DNA of 32,310 bases from Sporosarcina koreensis (GTDB lineage Bacteria; Bacillota; Bacilli; Bacillales_A; Planococcaceae): contig NZ_LQYA01000011.1 of assembly GCF_001531445.1 (NCBI RefSeq), positions 1 through 32,310 of the forward strand, read 5' to 3'. A program made the position numbers and the translations under genes. Below are positions 15,281 to 23,222 of this stretch, piece after piece. The notes under the pieces are model-generated. The model was not told the origin of the DNA. It saw only the letters and a list, made by a program, of their open reading frames with translations, and ran no database searches. The first letter of the stretch is position 1. Each line of letters starts with the position of its first letter.

Positions 15281-15928
15281 GTGTTAATTGAAGAAATTAT
15301 GAAACGGAAGGTCATCTCGCTTTCGCCGGAGCATACAGTGAACGATGCATTGACAATCATGCAGGAAAAGAAAATCCGGCATCTGCCCATTGTTTCAGAT
15401 GCAAATGGGCTGGTCGGCATCGTGACAGACCGCGATCTGAAAGAAGTTGTCCCTTCCCTTTACTCCGATTCGTGCGATGTAAACGTTTACAAAGTCCCGT
15501 TATCGGAAATCATGTCACATAATCCGATTGTCGGGCATCCGATGGATTTCGTCGAAGAGGCTGCGATCATTTTTTATGATAATCAAATCGGCTGCCTGCC
15601 AATCGTCTCGGGCGGAAAGCTTGTCGGCATCATTACAGAGACAGATCTATTATATAAATATATCGAATTGACAGGGGTCCATCAGCCTGGCTCTCAGATT
15701 GAAGTCCGTGTGCCGAATATTCCCGGCATCCTCTTTGAAGTGTCCAAAGTGTTCCATGAACATAAATTGAATGTGCTAAGTGTTCTCGTATACCCCGATA
15801 AGGAAAGTGAAAACAATAAAATTCTTGTCATTCGCGTCAAGACGATGAATCCGCTTATTGTCATAGAAGGCTTGCGTTCTAATGGATTTGAAGTTCTTTG
15901 GCCGAATGTACCTGGCATTGACCTATGA
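15281..15928 (+). CDS. acuB: AcuB, CBS-CBS-ACT protein of the acetoin/acetate operon
   Basis: The 215-aa protein has two CBS motifs (about 1-60 and 75-130: MKRKVISLSPEHTVNDAL... and MSHNPIVGHPMDFVEEA...) followed by an ACT-type segment from about 140 (EVRVPNIPGILFEVSKVFHE). CBS pairs bind adenosine nucleotides and ACT domains bind small ligands, so a sensor role is likely, but AcuB's biochemical function is unsettled. The GTG start has GGGAGG eight bases upstream. Its stop overlaps the acuC start (ATGA). Confidence 0.94.
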   Translation: MLIEEIMKRKVISLSPEHTVNDALTIMQEKKIRHLPIVSDANGLVGIVTDRDLKEVVPSLYSDSCDVNVYKVPLSEIMSHNPIVGHPMDFVEEAAIIFYDNQIGCLPIVSGGKLVGIITETDLLYKYIELTGVHQPGSQIEVRVPNIPGILFEVSKVFHEHKLNVLSVLVYPDKESENNKILVIRVKTMNPLIVIEGLRSNGFEVLWPNVPGIDL

Positions 15929-17082
15929 AAAAGGACGCTGTGTTCATTTTTTCCGAAGAACAACTTGGCTATTCATTTTCCGACACTCACCCATTCAATC
16001 AAAAGAGGATTGTATTGACGTTGGATCTATTGAAAAAAACTGATGCCATATCCGATGAAGACATGATCGTTCCAAGAATTGCGACTGATGAGGAATTATT
16101 ATTGGTCCATGATCCAAAGTTCATCGATATTGTGAAACGTGCCGGGCAAGGACTTATTAGCGATGACGTCGGTTCTGTATACGGCATCGGGACGGAAGAT
16201 ACCCCCATCTTTCCAAACATGCATGAGGCAAGTGCTATGCTTGTTGGGGGGACGTTGACCGCGGTCGACGAAGTAATGGAAGGAAGGGCGAAATATGCTT
16301 TGAACTTAGGGGGCGGCCTCCACCATGGCTTCCAGGGAAAGGCATCAGGGTTCTGCGTCTATAACGACAGCTCGGTCGCCATCAAATATATCCAAAAGAA
16401 ATACGGTGCGCGTGTGCTGTATATCGACACCGATGCGCATCATGGCGACGGCGTTCAATGGACGTTTTATGATGATCCGGATGTCTGCACGCTTTCCATC
16501 CACGAAACAGGGAGATATCTTTTTCCTGGTACGGGAGCTGTTACAGAACGTGGAAATGGTGAAGGGTATGGAACTTCATTCAATTTTCCGATTGATGCTT
16601 TTACGGAAGATGAGTCGTTCCTTGAAATTTACAAGACAGCCATTGAAGAAGTCGCCGCTTTTTTCAAGCCGGATGTCATCTTGACCCAAAACGGTGCAGA
16701 TGCTCATTTTTTCGACCCCCTCACACATTTATATGGAACGATGAAAATCTATGAACAAATCCCACGTATCGCTCGTGAAATCGCTGATCGATATTGTAAA
16801 GGAAGATGGATTGCTGTTGGCGGTGGAGGCTATGATATATGGCGTGTCGTCCCAAGAGCATGGGCTCATGTTTGGTTTGCCATGAAACAACTGCCTGCCC
16901 CTACAGGAAGATTGCCTGAACAATGGCTCGATGCCTGGCAGGCCGAATCCCCTGTGCCTTTCATCGAAACGTGGCAGGATCCGGATCCGTTGTATGAACC
17001 GATTCCTCGAAAAGTGGAAATATCGGAGAAGAATGTGCAAATGCTCGAACGTGCATTACATATGATTCGTAGTCAGCAATAG
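15925..17082 (+). CDS. acuC: AcuC, histone-deacetylase-family protein deacetylase
   Basis: AcuC removes the acetyl group AcuA places on AcsA, restoring activity. The 385-aa class I/II HDAC-fold protein shows GGGLHHGFQGKASGFCVYND (catalytic His pair), YIDTDAHHGDGVQWTFY (zinc Asp and His), QNGADAHFFDPLTHL (second zinc Asp) and GGGGYD (catalytic Tyr). All expected catalytic residues are visible. The ATG overlaps the acuB TGA, so the two are co-translated. B. subtilis has motPS between acuC and ccpA; here they are absent, and ccpA follows head-on after a shared terminator. Confidence 0.95.
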   Translation: MKKDAVFIFSEEQLGYSFSDTHPFNQKRIVLTLDLLKKTDAISDEDMIVPRIATDEELLLVHDPKFIDIVKRAGQGLISDDVGSVYGIGTEDTPIFPNMHEASAMLVGGTLTAVDEVMEGRAKYALNLGGGLHHGFQGKASGFCVYNDSSVAIKYIQKKYGARVLYIDTDAHHGDGVQWTFYDDPDVCTLSIHETGRYLFPGTGAVTERGNGEGYGTSFNFPIDAFTEDESFLEIYKTAIEEVAAFFKPDVILTQNGADAHFFDPLTHLYGTMKIYEQIPRIAREIADRYCKGRWIAVGGGGYDIWRVVPRAWAHVWFAMKQLPAPTGRLPEQWLDAWQAESPVPFIETWQDPDPLYEPIPRKVEISEKNVQMLERALHMIRSQQ

Positions 17083-17105
17083 TCGCGTGACATAGTGGCG
17101 AGAAG

Positions 17106-17165
17106 TGAGCCTTTGTAGGAATAAATGAGCCCTTGTGCAATTAATTGAGCCTTTACACGAAAAAA
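17106..17165. repeat. Three-unit tandem repeat with exact 20-bp period
   Basis: TGAGC recurs at 17106, 17126 and 17146. The units are TGAGCCTTTGTAGGAATAAA, TGAGCCCTTGTGCAATTAAT and TGAGCCTTTACACGAAAAAA. A more decayed unit may precede at 17086. Shifted by two or three bases, the unit agrees at 15 of 20 positions with the array at 23060-23190. The array lies between acuC and the acuC/ccpA terminator and encodes no gene. Confidence 0.8.
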
Positions 17166-17196
17166 CTGTTCCGGATTTTCCCCGGAACAGCTTTTT
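17161..17196. terminator. Bidirectional terminator between acuC and ccpA
   Basis: CTGTTCCGG (17166-17174) pairs with CCGGAACAG (17182-17190), flanked by AAAAAA on the left and CTTTTTT on the right, so it serves both converging units. Confidence 0.88.
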
Positions 17197-18194
17197 TATT
17201 TCGTCGACTGGCGGTCTTCCTTGTGGTACGGCAGGATGACATTCACATCGTCAACTTCCTCGCCATTCATCAGCTTCGTCAACAGTCTCATCGAAACTGC
17301 ACCTAAGTCATATAACGGGACGATGATGGCGGTCAATTGCGGCCGCACTGCACGCGACAGCAATGTATGCTGGAAGCAAATCACTTCATAGTCATCCGGA
17401 ACCGAAAAGCCGTCATCCCTAATTCCATTTAACACACCTACGGCAATTTCATCGTTGCCAGCAAAGATGGCGGTCGGCTTCTCTTTCAGCTCACGTATAA
17501 CGGACCACTTTTCATAAGCGTCATCATACGTATTATCCGTTTCAATGAAAAATTCTTCAAAAAGAGGTAGACCAGCTTCCTTTACTGCCCGCTCATATCC
17601 GACCTTCTTGCATAACCGATTGATATCCCTCGACATCGGACCGCTCACATGCACGATGCGTTCATGTCCATTATCTATCAATTTCTTCACTGCTTCGTAC
17701 GCAGCTTCCTCATGATCTATGTTCACCGTCGGCAAGTCCGTGTCCGCTCCCAATGTACCGGCCAAAACAATCGGAACATTCGCCGTCGCCATTTCCGACC
17801 GGATTTCATCCGAAAGGGAATCGCTCATGAAAATGAGACCGTCGACCTGTTTGCCGAGATGGTCTTCTAATAGCTCAACTTCCCTCGTCGCCCGCTTATC
17901 CGAGTTGGATAAAATAATATTATATTCGTACATCGTCGCAACATCTGCAATTCCCCGGGAAAGTTCTGCATAATAGCTTTTTGAAATATCCGGAACGATG
18001 ACACCGACAGTTGTCGTCTTCTTACTTGCAAGTCCTCTGGCCACGGCATTCGGACGATAGCCGAGGCGTTCGATGCACTCAAGCACCTTTTTACGTGTTG
18101 CTGGTTTCACGTTCTGATTGCCATTCACAACACGGGAAACCGTGGCCATGGAAACATTCGCTTCCCTTGCCACATCATATATAGTAACTGCCAT
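17196..18194 (-). CDS. ccpA: Catabolite control protein CcpA
   Basis: CcpA is the LacI-family regulator that, with HPr-Ser46-P or Crh-P, represses or activates carbon genes at cre sites. The 332-aa protein opens with the helix-turn-helix MAVTIYDVAREANVSMATVS and hinge YRPNAVARGLASKK, then a periplasmic-binding-like effector domain (VGVIVPDISKSYYAELSRGI, and GNDEIAVGVLNGIRD). Length and sequence fit CcpA rather than another LacI paralogue, and the neighbourhood (acuC on one side, aroA on the other) is that of B. subtilis ccpA. GGAAGGAG precedes the ATG. In B. subtilis acsA and acuABC nearby are CcpA targets. Confidence 0.96.
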   Translation of the reverse strand: MAVTIYDVAREANVSMATVSRVVNGNQNVKPATRKKVLECIERLGYRPNAVARGLASKKTTTVGVIVPDISKSYYAELSRGIADVATMYEYNIILSNSDKRATREVELLEDHLGKQVDGLIFMSDSLSDEIRSEMATANVPIVLAGTLGADTDLPTVNIDHEEAAYEAVKKLIDNGHERIVHVSGPMSRDINRLCKKVGYERAVKEAGLPLFEEFFIETDNTYDDAYEKWSVIRELKEKPTAIFAGNDEIAVGVLNGIRDDGFSVPDDYEVICFQHTLLSRAVRPQLTAIIVPLYDLGAVSMRLLTKLMNGEEVDDVNVILPYHKEDRQSTK

Positions 18195-18235
18195 TGACGA
18201 ATCTCCTTCCCATCAGTATGTATTCGCTTTCTTTC

Positions 18236-18264
18236 ATTATAAACAAAACACCGGATCCTTGAAA
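18236..18264 (-). promoter_or_regulatory. Candidate ccpA promoter inside the aroA terminator
   Basis: TATAAT (18241-18236) with TTTCAA at 17 bp (18264-18259) on the minus strand. The -10 is perfect and the -35 weak. The -35 lies in the loop of the upstream hairpin. Confidence 0.4.
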
Positions 18265-18273
18265 GGTCCGGCG
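18241..18273 (-). terminator. Terminator of the DAHP synthase gene
   Basis: On the minus strand CCGGACC-tttcaa-GGATCCGG forms a GC-rich stem with one bulged base, followed by TGTTTTGTTT. Confidence 0.6.
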
Positions 18274-18318
18274 CTGTTTATAGAATAATTCAAATGTAGC
18301 GACCCTTGCTCAACTTTT

Positions 18319-19404
18319 TTAGACAGTTTGATGGGTGTTCATGAATCTTTCAATTTCAGCGTAGAACTCATCGAATTGTTTAATATCCATTTGCTGCGCC
18401 GCATCAGAAAGGGCAACAGCCGGATCAGGATGTACTTCCGCCATGACACCGTCTGCGCCAACAGCTATCGCCGCTTTTGCAGTCGGAAGCAATAAATCTT
18501 TTCTTCCTGTCGAGTGAGTGACGTCCACAAATACCGGTAAATGCGTTTCCTGCTTCAAAATCGGAACAGCTGAAATATCCAATGTGTTGCGTGTCGCTCG
18601 CTCATATGTGCGGATACCACGCTCACAAAGCATGATTTGGCTATTCCCTTTGGAAATGATATATTCAGCCGCATTGATGAATTCATCAATTGTTGCAGCT
18701 AATCCACGTTTCAGAAGGACTGGTTTATTTACCATACCCGCTTCCTTCAGCAATTCGAAGTTCTGCATATTGCGCGCCCCGATTTGGATGACATCAATAT
18801 ATTCGAGCGCCTCTTCCAAGTGGGAAGGTGTAATGATTTCCGTCACGATGGATAAGCCAGTTTCATCCGCGACGCGTTTCAAGATTTTCAACCCTTCAAG
18901 GCCAAGTCCTTGGAAATCATAAGGGGATGTACGCGGTTTGTAGGCGCCGCCCCTCATCATCGTCAACCCTTTTGCCTTGATTGATTGGGCGACTGCGAGA
19001 ACTTGTTCATATGATTCAACGGCACAAGGTCCGAATATGAATGCCGGTTGCCCGTTACCGATTTTCTGACCATTTACATCTACAATTGTATCCTCAGGCT
19101 TGCGTTTCCTGGAAACAAGCAATGCGTTGCGCTGCTCGTCTTCTTGGATTTCAAGCGCCGACATGAAGATACCTTTAAAAATCTGTTCCAATACCCCGTT
19201 TGGAATTGGTCCTTCATTTGATTGAACGAGGGCATTGAGCATTTCCCTTTCGCGGATCGGATCATACCTGTTGACACCTTGCTTTTCCTTCACTCTGCCA
19301 ATTTCTTGGACAACTGTCGTACGTTCATTGATCAAGTCCAATATTTTGGTATTTAACTCATTTACTTGGCCTCGAAGCTGTTCTAAATCATTTTGTCTCA
19401 TCAT
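18319..19404 (-). CDS. aroA: Bifunctional chorismate mutase / DAHP synthase
   Basis: Catalyses the first step of the shikimate pathway (PEP plus erythrose-4-phosphate to DAHP) and carries an N-terminal AroQ-type chorismate mutase that also serves as a feedback domain in B. subtilis AroA (AroG). The mutase helices are residues about 5-85 ([34 protein letters not shown]). The TIM-barrel synthase follows from about 100, with [41 protein letters not shown] and [20 protein letters not shown] choose the ATG at 19404, seven bases after GGAGG; ATG 19401 is equally possible. Single gene with its own terminator, upstream of ccpA. Confidence 0.94.
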   Translation of the reverse strand: MMRQNDLEQLRGQVNELNTKILDLINERTTVVQEIGRVKEKQGVNRYDPIREREMLNALVQSNEGPIPNGVLEQIFKGIFMSALEIQEDEQRNALLVSRKRKPEDTIVDVNGQKIGNGQPAFIFGPCAVESYEQVLAVAQSIKAKGLTMMRGGAYKPRTSPYDFQGLGLEGLKILKRVADETGLSIVTEIITPSHLEEALEYIDVIQIGARNMQNFELLKEAGMVNKPVLLKRGLAATIDEFINAAEYIISKGNSQIMLCERGIRTYERATRNTLDISAVPILKQETHLPVFVDVTHSTGRKDLLLPTAKAAIAVGADGVMAEVHPDPAVALSDAAQQMDIKQFDEFYAEIERFMNTHQTV

Positions 19405-19566
19405 TATGTCTCCTCCCCGCACACATCATTCCCTTTTCGAAGTGGGAAATCTATGTTACATTTTTATATAATAGTCCTAAGTATAATGAAAAGTATTTGA
19501 AAAGTCACGTCATTTTTATAAATTGTTTAATTTCGTTAGTATTTGACGAAAAAGGAGTGTATTATT

Positions 19567-21693
19567 CTGTCGAACAAACTTTTCGCACTCGATATCGGAA
19601 CTCGTTCTGTCGTCGGTATTATTTTAACCGAACAGGACGGTATTTATCACGTTGCCGATCTCGTCACAATTGAACATAAGGAACGCTCGATGATTGATGG
19701 ACAAATACATAATATTGTAAGTGTCGCCGCTGTCATTTCAGAAATCAAGTCCATACTGGAGGAGCGCCATGGGATGCTGAAAAGAGTAAGTGTCGCTGCA
19801 GCTGGACGTGCGCTGAAAACGATGGAAGGATCCATGACGATTGATATTGCAGGGAAACCACTTTTCACTTCAGAGGATATTAACCGGCTTGAATTAGCCG
19901 CTGTACAGCAGGCCCAACAGAAATTACTTTCCTCGGCATCAATCGTGGACGATTATTACTATTGTGTCGGCTATTCTGTCCTTCATTACAAATTAGATGG
20001 AGATGAAATCGGCAGTCTTATCGATCAGGCAGGAAGATCCGCGTCGGCTGAAGTCATTGCGACTTTCCTCCCCCGCGTCGTCGTCGAATCGCTTCTATCT
20101 GCATTGAAGCGGGCAGGGCTGGAAATGGAAGCCTTGACGCTTGAGCCGATTGCTGCCATCAACGTCCTGATTCCTCCTTCCATGCGCAGATTGAATGTCG
20201 CGCTCGTCGATATCGGGGCAGGCACATCAGATATCGCCATTACGGATAATAATACGGTCGTCTCCTACGGCATGGTTCCTATTGCGGGGGATGAGATTAC
20301 AGAAGCGCTCAGCAACCATTATTTACTCGATTTCCCGGTAGCTGAGATGACAAAACGTTTGCTTTCAACAGATGAAACAATTGTAGTATCAGATATACTC
20401 GGGTTTGAACAGCAAGTGCCTTCTTCAGAAGTCATTGGTGCCATCAAGCCGTCCATCGAAAGACTCGCATCGGGCATCGCTGATGAAATTAAAAGGCTCA
20501 ACAATCGCAAATCCCCGCAAGCCGTCATGGTTGTCGGTGGAGGAAGCCTTACACCACTTTTACCAAAGGAAATGAGCATTCAACTCGATTTGCCTGAAAA
20601 CCGTGTAGGTATCCGTGGACTTGATGCGTTGTCCGATGTCACGTTATCGGACAGCATAGCTTCCACACCTGCCCTCGTCACGCCAATCGGCATAGCCATT
20701 GCAGCGAGAAGAGCACCGATCCATTATATGTCGGTAACCGTCAATGAAAAGACAATCCGCTTGTTTGAATTGAAAGAGATGACAGTTGGGGATGCATTGC
20801 TTGCCGCAAATATTAAGGCAAGACAACTGTATGGCAAGCCGGGAATGGGAATGTCGATTACGTTGAACGGCAGCAGGATGATGATCCCAGGTGAACATGG
20901 CAGATCATCTGTAATCTTGCTGAACGGAAAACCTGCAAGCACGAAAGATATCATAGCAAATGACGATGAGATTACGCTTGAACCAGGCAAGGATGGAAAG
21001 GATGCAGTCGCCAAAATCCGCGACCTGATTGGTGATATCAGACCTATTCACGTGGACATCAATGGAACTAAGCATACGATTGTGCCGAGTATTGAATGCA
21101 ATGGTATGCCGGTTGAGCTCGACACAATTGTGCAGGATCGGGATCAAATCGTTTATTCCCACTCAACGAAATTGAACGACATACTCGCTAAACTGAGTAT
21201 AGAAATAGTCGAGCCGTTTGAAGTTTTTGTGAATAATAAGAGCATCCTTTTAAAAGACTGGACTCCACAGTTCTATATAGGCAATATACCGATTTCCACC
21301 GATTATCTTCTTAAGGACGGGGATAAAGTCAGGTTGGGGACGCAAACTCCTCCTACTGTCGGGGACATCGTCGGTTCATTGGATCCATCCAATCAACCAA
21401 CAGCAAGTGTGACGTTCAATGGGAAACCTGTGACGATGACAAACAACAGGTCTTCCATCTTGTTGAACGGACAGCAAGTGGACAATTCCGTCAGTGTCCG
21501 TCCAGGCGATCGACTAACGATACCGAAAACGGAGCAACGACCGTTTTTGTTCAGCGATGTTTTCCTTTACATCGATTATTCATTGCCGACAACGACATCA
21601 TCTTCCTATCAGTTGCTGCGCAACGGAGAATCGATCGGCTTCAATGATCCGGTTTTCAGCGGCGATGCATTGGAAATCAAATTCAACTCGTGA
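19567..21693 (+). CDS. FtsA/PilM-like actin-fold ATPase with long C-terminal extension
   Basis: The N-terminal half (to about 375) is an FtsA/PilM-type ATPase: phosphate-1 loop KLFALDIGTRSVVG, an SHS2-like insert, phosphate-2 VALVDIGAGTSDIAI and adenosine motif VMVVGGGSLTPLLP. The remaining 330 or so residues contain repeated short beta-rich segments of the type 'V-NG-...D-V-I...DGD-I' (ITLNGSRMMIPG, ILLNGKPASTKD, VTFNGKPVTMTN, ILLNGQQVDNSV), suggesting beta-grasp-like repeats. FtsA proper is about 420 aa, so this is a distinct, larger relative, annotated in Bacillales as cell-division or PilM-like. Start: AAAGGAG (19551-19557) is nine bases before CTG, which gives LSNKLFALDIG. TTG 19543 lies upstream of that site and has none of its own, so CTG or ATT is likely used. 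Replaces ytxJ between aroA and ytxH. Confidence 0.85.
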   Translation: MSNKLFALDIGTRSVVGIILTEQDGIYHVADLVTIEHKERSMIDGQIHNIVSVAAVISEIKSILEERHGMLKRVSVAAAGRALKTMEGSMTIDIAGKPLFTSEDINRLELAAVQQAQQKLLSSASIVDDYYYCVGYSVLHYKLDGDEIGSLIDQAGRSASAEVIATFLPRVVVESLLSALKRAGLEMEALTLEPIAAINVLIPPSMRRLNVALVDIGAGTSDIAITDNNTVVSYGMVPIAGDEITEALSNHYLLDFPVAEMTKRLLSTDETIVVSDILGFEQQVPSSEVIGAIKPSIERLASGIADEIKRLNNRKSPQAVMVVGGGSLTPLLPKEMSIQLDLPENRVGIRGLDALSDVTLSDSIASTPALVTPIGIAIAARRAPIHYMSVTVNEKTIRLFELKEMTVGDALLAANIKARQLYGKPGMGMSITLNGSRMMIPGEHGRSSVILLNGKPASTKDIIANDDEITLEPGKDGKDAVAKIRDLIGDIRPIHVDINGTKHTIVPSIECNGMPVELDTIVQDRDQIVYSHSTKLNDILAKLSIEIVEPFEVFVNNKSILLKDWTPQFYIGNIPISTDYLLKDGDKVRLGTQTPPTVGDIVGSLDPSNQPTASVTFNGKPVTMTNNRSSILLNGQQVDNSVSVRPGDRLTIPKTEQRPFLFSDVFLYIDYSLPTTTSSSYQLLRNGESIGFNDPVFSGDALEIKFNS

Positions 21694-21702
21694 ACTTATA
21701 TG

Positions 21703-21745
21703 CCAAAGAGCCAGACAACCCGTTTAGGGCTGCCTGGCTCTTTGG
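21703..21745. terminator. Long hairpin between the FtsA-like gene and ytxH
   Basis: CCAAAGAGCCAG (21703-21714) is the exact reverse complement of CTGGCTCTTTGG (21734-21745), and inner bases pair partly. The T-run is weak (ACTTCACTTTTC), so termination may be partial in both directions. Confidence 0.7.
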
Positions 21746-21748
21746 ACT

Positions 21749-22387
21749 TCACTTTTCTTTTTCAACTGAAATATGATTTTGATTCACATTTTTCTCTTTT
21801 CCGACATTCTCGCTATTGTCATAGGAGACATTGCTATTTTTCGTCGATTGATCCTCTACGGCCTTTTTGTCTTTCTCCGTCTTCGATTCGACGAAATCAA
21901 TTGCTTCTTCCCCTTCGGATGAAGCCGTTCCATCGTCCATAGGGACAGATGTTTTATTCGTCATCGATTTCACTTTATCCACAATCTGTCCGGATTGCTC
22001 CTGAATCGTTTTCGTCAGGCCATCCGTTTTCTCCTTGGCAACGGAAGTGATTTCCGTCGCTTTGTCCTTCGCAACTGTACTCAATTCGATTCCTTTGTTT
22101 TTCAGTTGCACCGCCTGCTCCGAAAAATCGTCGCGCATTTCCCTGCCCGTCTTCGGCGCAAGGAACAATGCCGCAGCTGCGCCGATAACGCCTCCTACGA
22201 GCGCGCCCAATAGGAAGCTTCCTGCTCCGGAATTGTCATCATCATAGAAATCATCCGTATTGGAACGGTATGGGTAGTTGACAGGCAAGTGTGACGACTC
22301 CCCGAATGTGTTCTTATATTCCTGGTCTCCGTAATAATGGCGATCGTATTGCGCATCGTTGTAGTTCGGTTTTAGTTTATCAGTCAT
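21749..22387 (-). CDS. ytxH: YtxH-family general stress protein
   Basis: The 212-aa protein has a polar, Asp/Tyr-rich N-terminus, then the family's glycine-zipper-like membrane segment followed by the hallmark FLAPKTGREMRDDF (about residues 57-90), and a long charged helix and disordered tail. B. subtilis YtxH is a smaller stress protein of unknown function; this one is longer at both ends. The ATG follows GGAGGAATTCAC. It follows ytxG in the same direction with a 34-bp gap, so the two form an operon; ytxJ, third gene in B. subtilis, is absent. Confidence 0.88.
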   Translation of the reverse strand: MTDKLKPNYNDAQYDRHYYGDQEYKNTFGESSHLPVNYPYRSNTDDFYDDDNSGAGSFLLGALVGGVIGAAAALFLAPKTGREMRDDFSEQAVQLKNKGIELSTVAKDKATEITSVAKEKTDGLTKTIQEQSGQIVDKVKSMTNKTSVPMDDGTASSEGEEAIDFVESKTEKDKKAVEDQSTKNSNVSYDNSENVGKEKNVNQNHISVEKEK

Positions 22388-22421
22388 GTGAATTCCTCCA
22401 GTATGATTTTTTATGGCGATA

Positions 22422-22907
22422 TCAGCGTCCCTTCGGACTTGGCAATCTCTTCTGCCCCTTGTCCGGTTGATAGACAGTCCAGCCTGATGATCTTTCCGTT
22501 TTCATATCTTTCACTTTACCGATGATGCCGAATGCGACGTTGCTCCATTGAACGACTTGGGCTATTTTATCACTGTTTTTCTCGGCTTCGACAGTGATCG
22601 AATTGGTAACTCGGCGGACTGAATTATTCAAGTCGCTTACAGAGCTCCCTACCCCTTTCACTGCATCAACGACAGTGTTCAATTTCTCGGATTTCTGTTG
22701 AATATCCTCAGCAAGGGCATTTGTCTTATGAAGTAGTTCAGTCGTTTCCGACGTGATTCCTTCCAACTGGTTCGTCAAGCCATCCATTGTTTCAGAAACG
22801 CTTCGTAATGTTGTTTTCAATGAACCTAATGTCATTGCAAGGCTGATACACAAAATCAAAAATGCGATTGCGGCCACAATGGCAGCAATGTACAGTAAAA
22901 CTTCCAT
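22422..22907 (-). CDS. ytxG: YtxG, DUF948 membrane protein
   Basis: Starts at ATG 22907 after GGGAGGAGGATTGCC. One N-terminal membrane helix (EVLLYIAAIVAAIAFLILCI) is followed by about 95 residues of coiled coil (LRSVSETMDGLTNQLEGITS, ELLHKTNALAEDIQQKSEKL, VSDLNNSVRRVTNS) typical of DUF948, and a short basic tail. Function unknown; in B. subtilis ytxGHJ is a general stress operon under sigma-B and sigma-H. The upstream in-frame extension lacks a binding site. A sigma-B-like promoter lies 38 bp upstream. Confidence 0.9.
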   Translation of the reverse strand: MEVLLYIAAIVAAIAFLILCISLAMTLGSLKTTLRSVSETMDGLTNQLEGITSETTELLHKTNALAEDIQQKSEKLNTVVDAVKGVGSSVSDLNNSVRRVTNSITVEAEKNSDKIAQVVQWSNVAFGIIGKVKDMKTERSSGWTVYQPDKGQKRLPSPKGR

Positions 22908-22944
22908 GGCAATCCTCCTCCCGATGAACATACATAAGTAATTT

Positions 22945-22970
22945 CTACCCTTTAAACGGGGTAAATAAAC
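22945..22970 (-). promoter_or_regulatory. Sigma-B-like promoter of ytxGH
   Basis: On the minus strand GTTTAT (22970-22965), a 14-bp spacer and GGGTAG (22950-22945) match the sigma-B consensus GTTTAA-N12-15-GGGTAT closely. B. subtilis ytxGHJ is a known dual sigma-B/sigma-H operon, which supports the reading. Confidence 0.65.
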
Positions 22971-23059
22971 TCTACCTACTCTAACCTTTTTCGACATTCT
23001 TTTCAAATCTCCTTCATTTTATCCGAAATAAATTATTTCTGGATATTATGAATGATTGG

Positions 23060-23190
23060 TTATGCGCGATTGGATTGTTTTATGGGCTTTTGGAAGCATT
23101 TATGCGACTTTGTAGACGTTTAAGGACTTTTTTGGGGAGATATGCGCGTTTGTAGGGATTTATGCGGAATTTCACCGATTTATGCGTAAA
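23060..23190. repeat. Seven-unit degenerate tandem repeat with exact 20-bp period
   Basis: Units begin at 23060, 23080, 23100, 23120, 23140, 23160 and 23180 (the last is partial). Examples are TTATGCGACTTTGTAGACGT, ATATGCGCGTTTGTAGGGAT and TTATGCGGAATTTCACCGAT. An approximate consensus is TTATGCGCNTTTGTAGGNAT. Units abut with no spacers, so it is not CRISPR. It fills most of the roughly 300-bp gene-free gap between ytxG and murC and runs into the murC terminator. The rest of the gap (22908-23059) holds the ytxG leader and promoter. Confidence 0.85.
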
Positions 23191-23222
23191 AAAACAGCCT
23201 ATCCAAAAGGATCAGGCTGTTT
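23185..23222 (-). terminator. murC terminator overlapping the end of the gene
   Basis: AAACAGCCT (23192-23200) pairs with AGGCTGTTT (23214-23222), extended by ATCC/GGAT around an AAAA loop. On the minus strand it is followed by TTTTTTT. The upstream arm includes the last murC codons and part of its TGA. Confidence 0.82.

Noticed and set aside
23060..23190. Possible CRISPR array because of regular repeats
   Set aside because: Units directly adjoin with no unique spacers, the repeats are degenerate, and there are no cas genes in the window.
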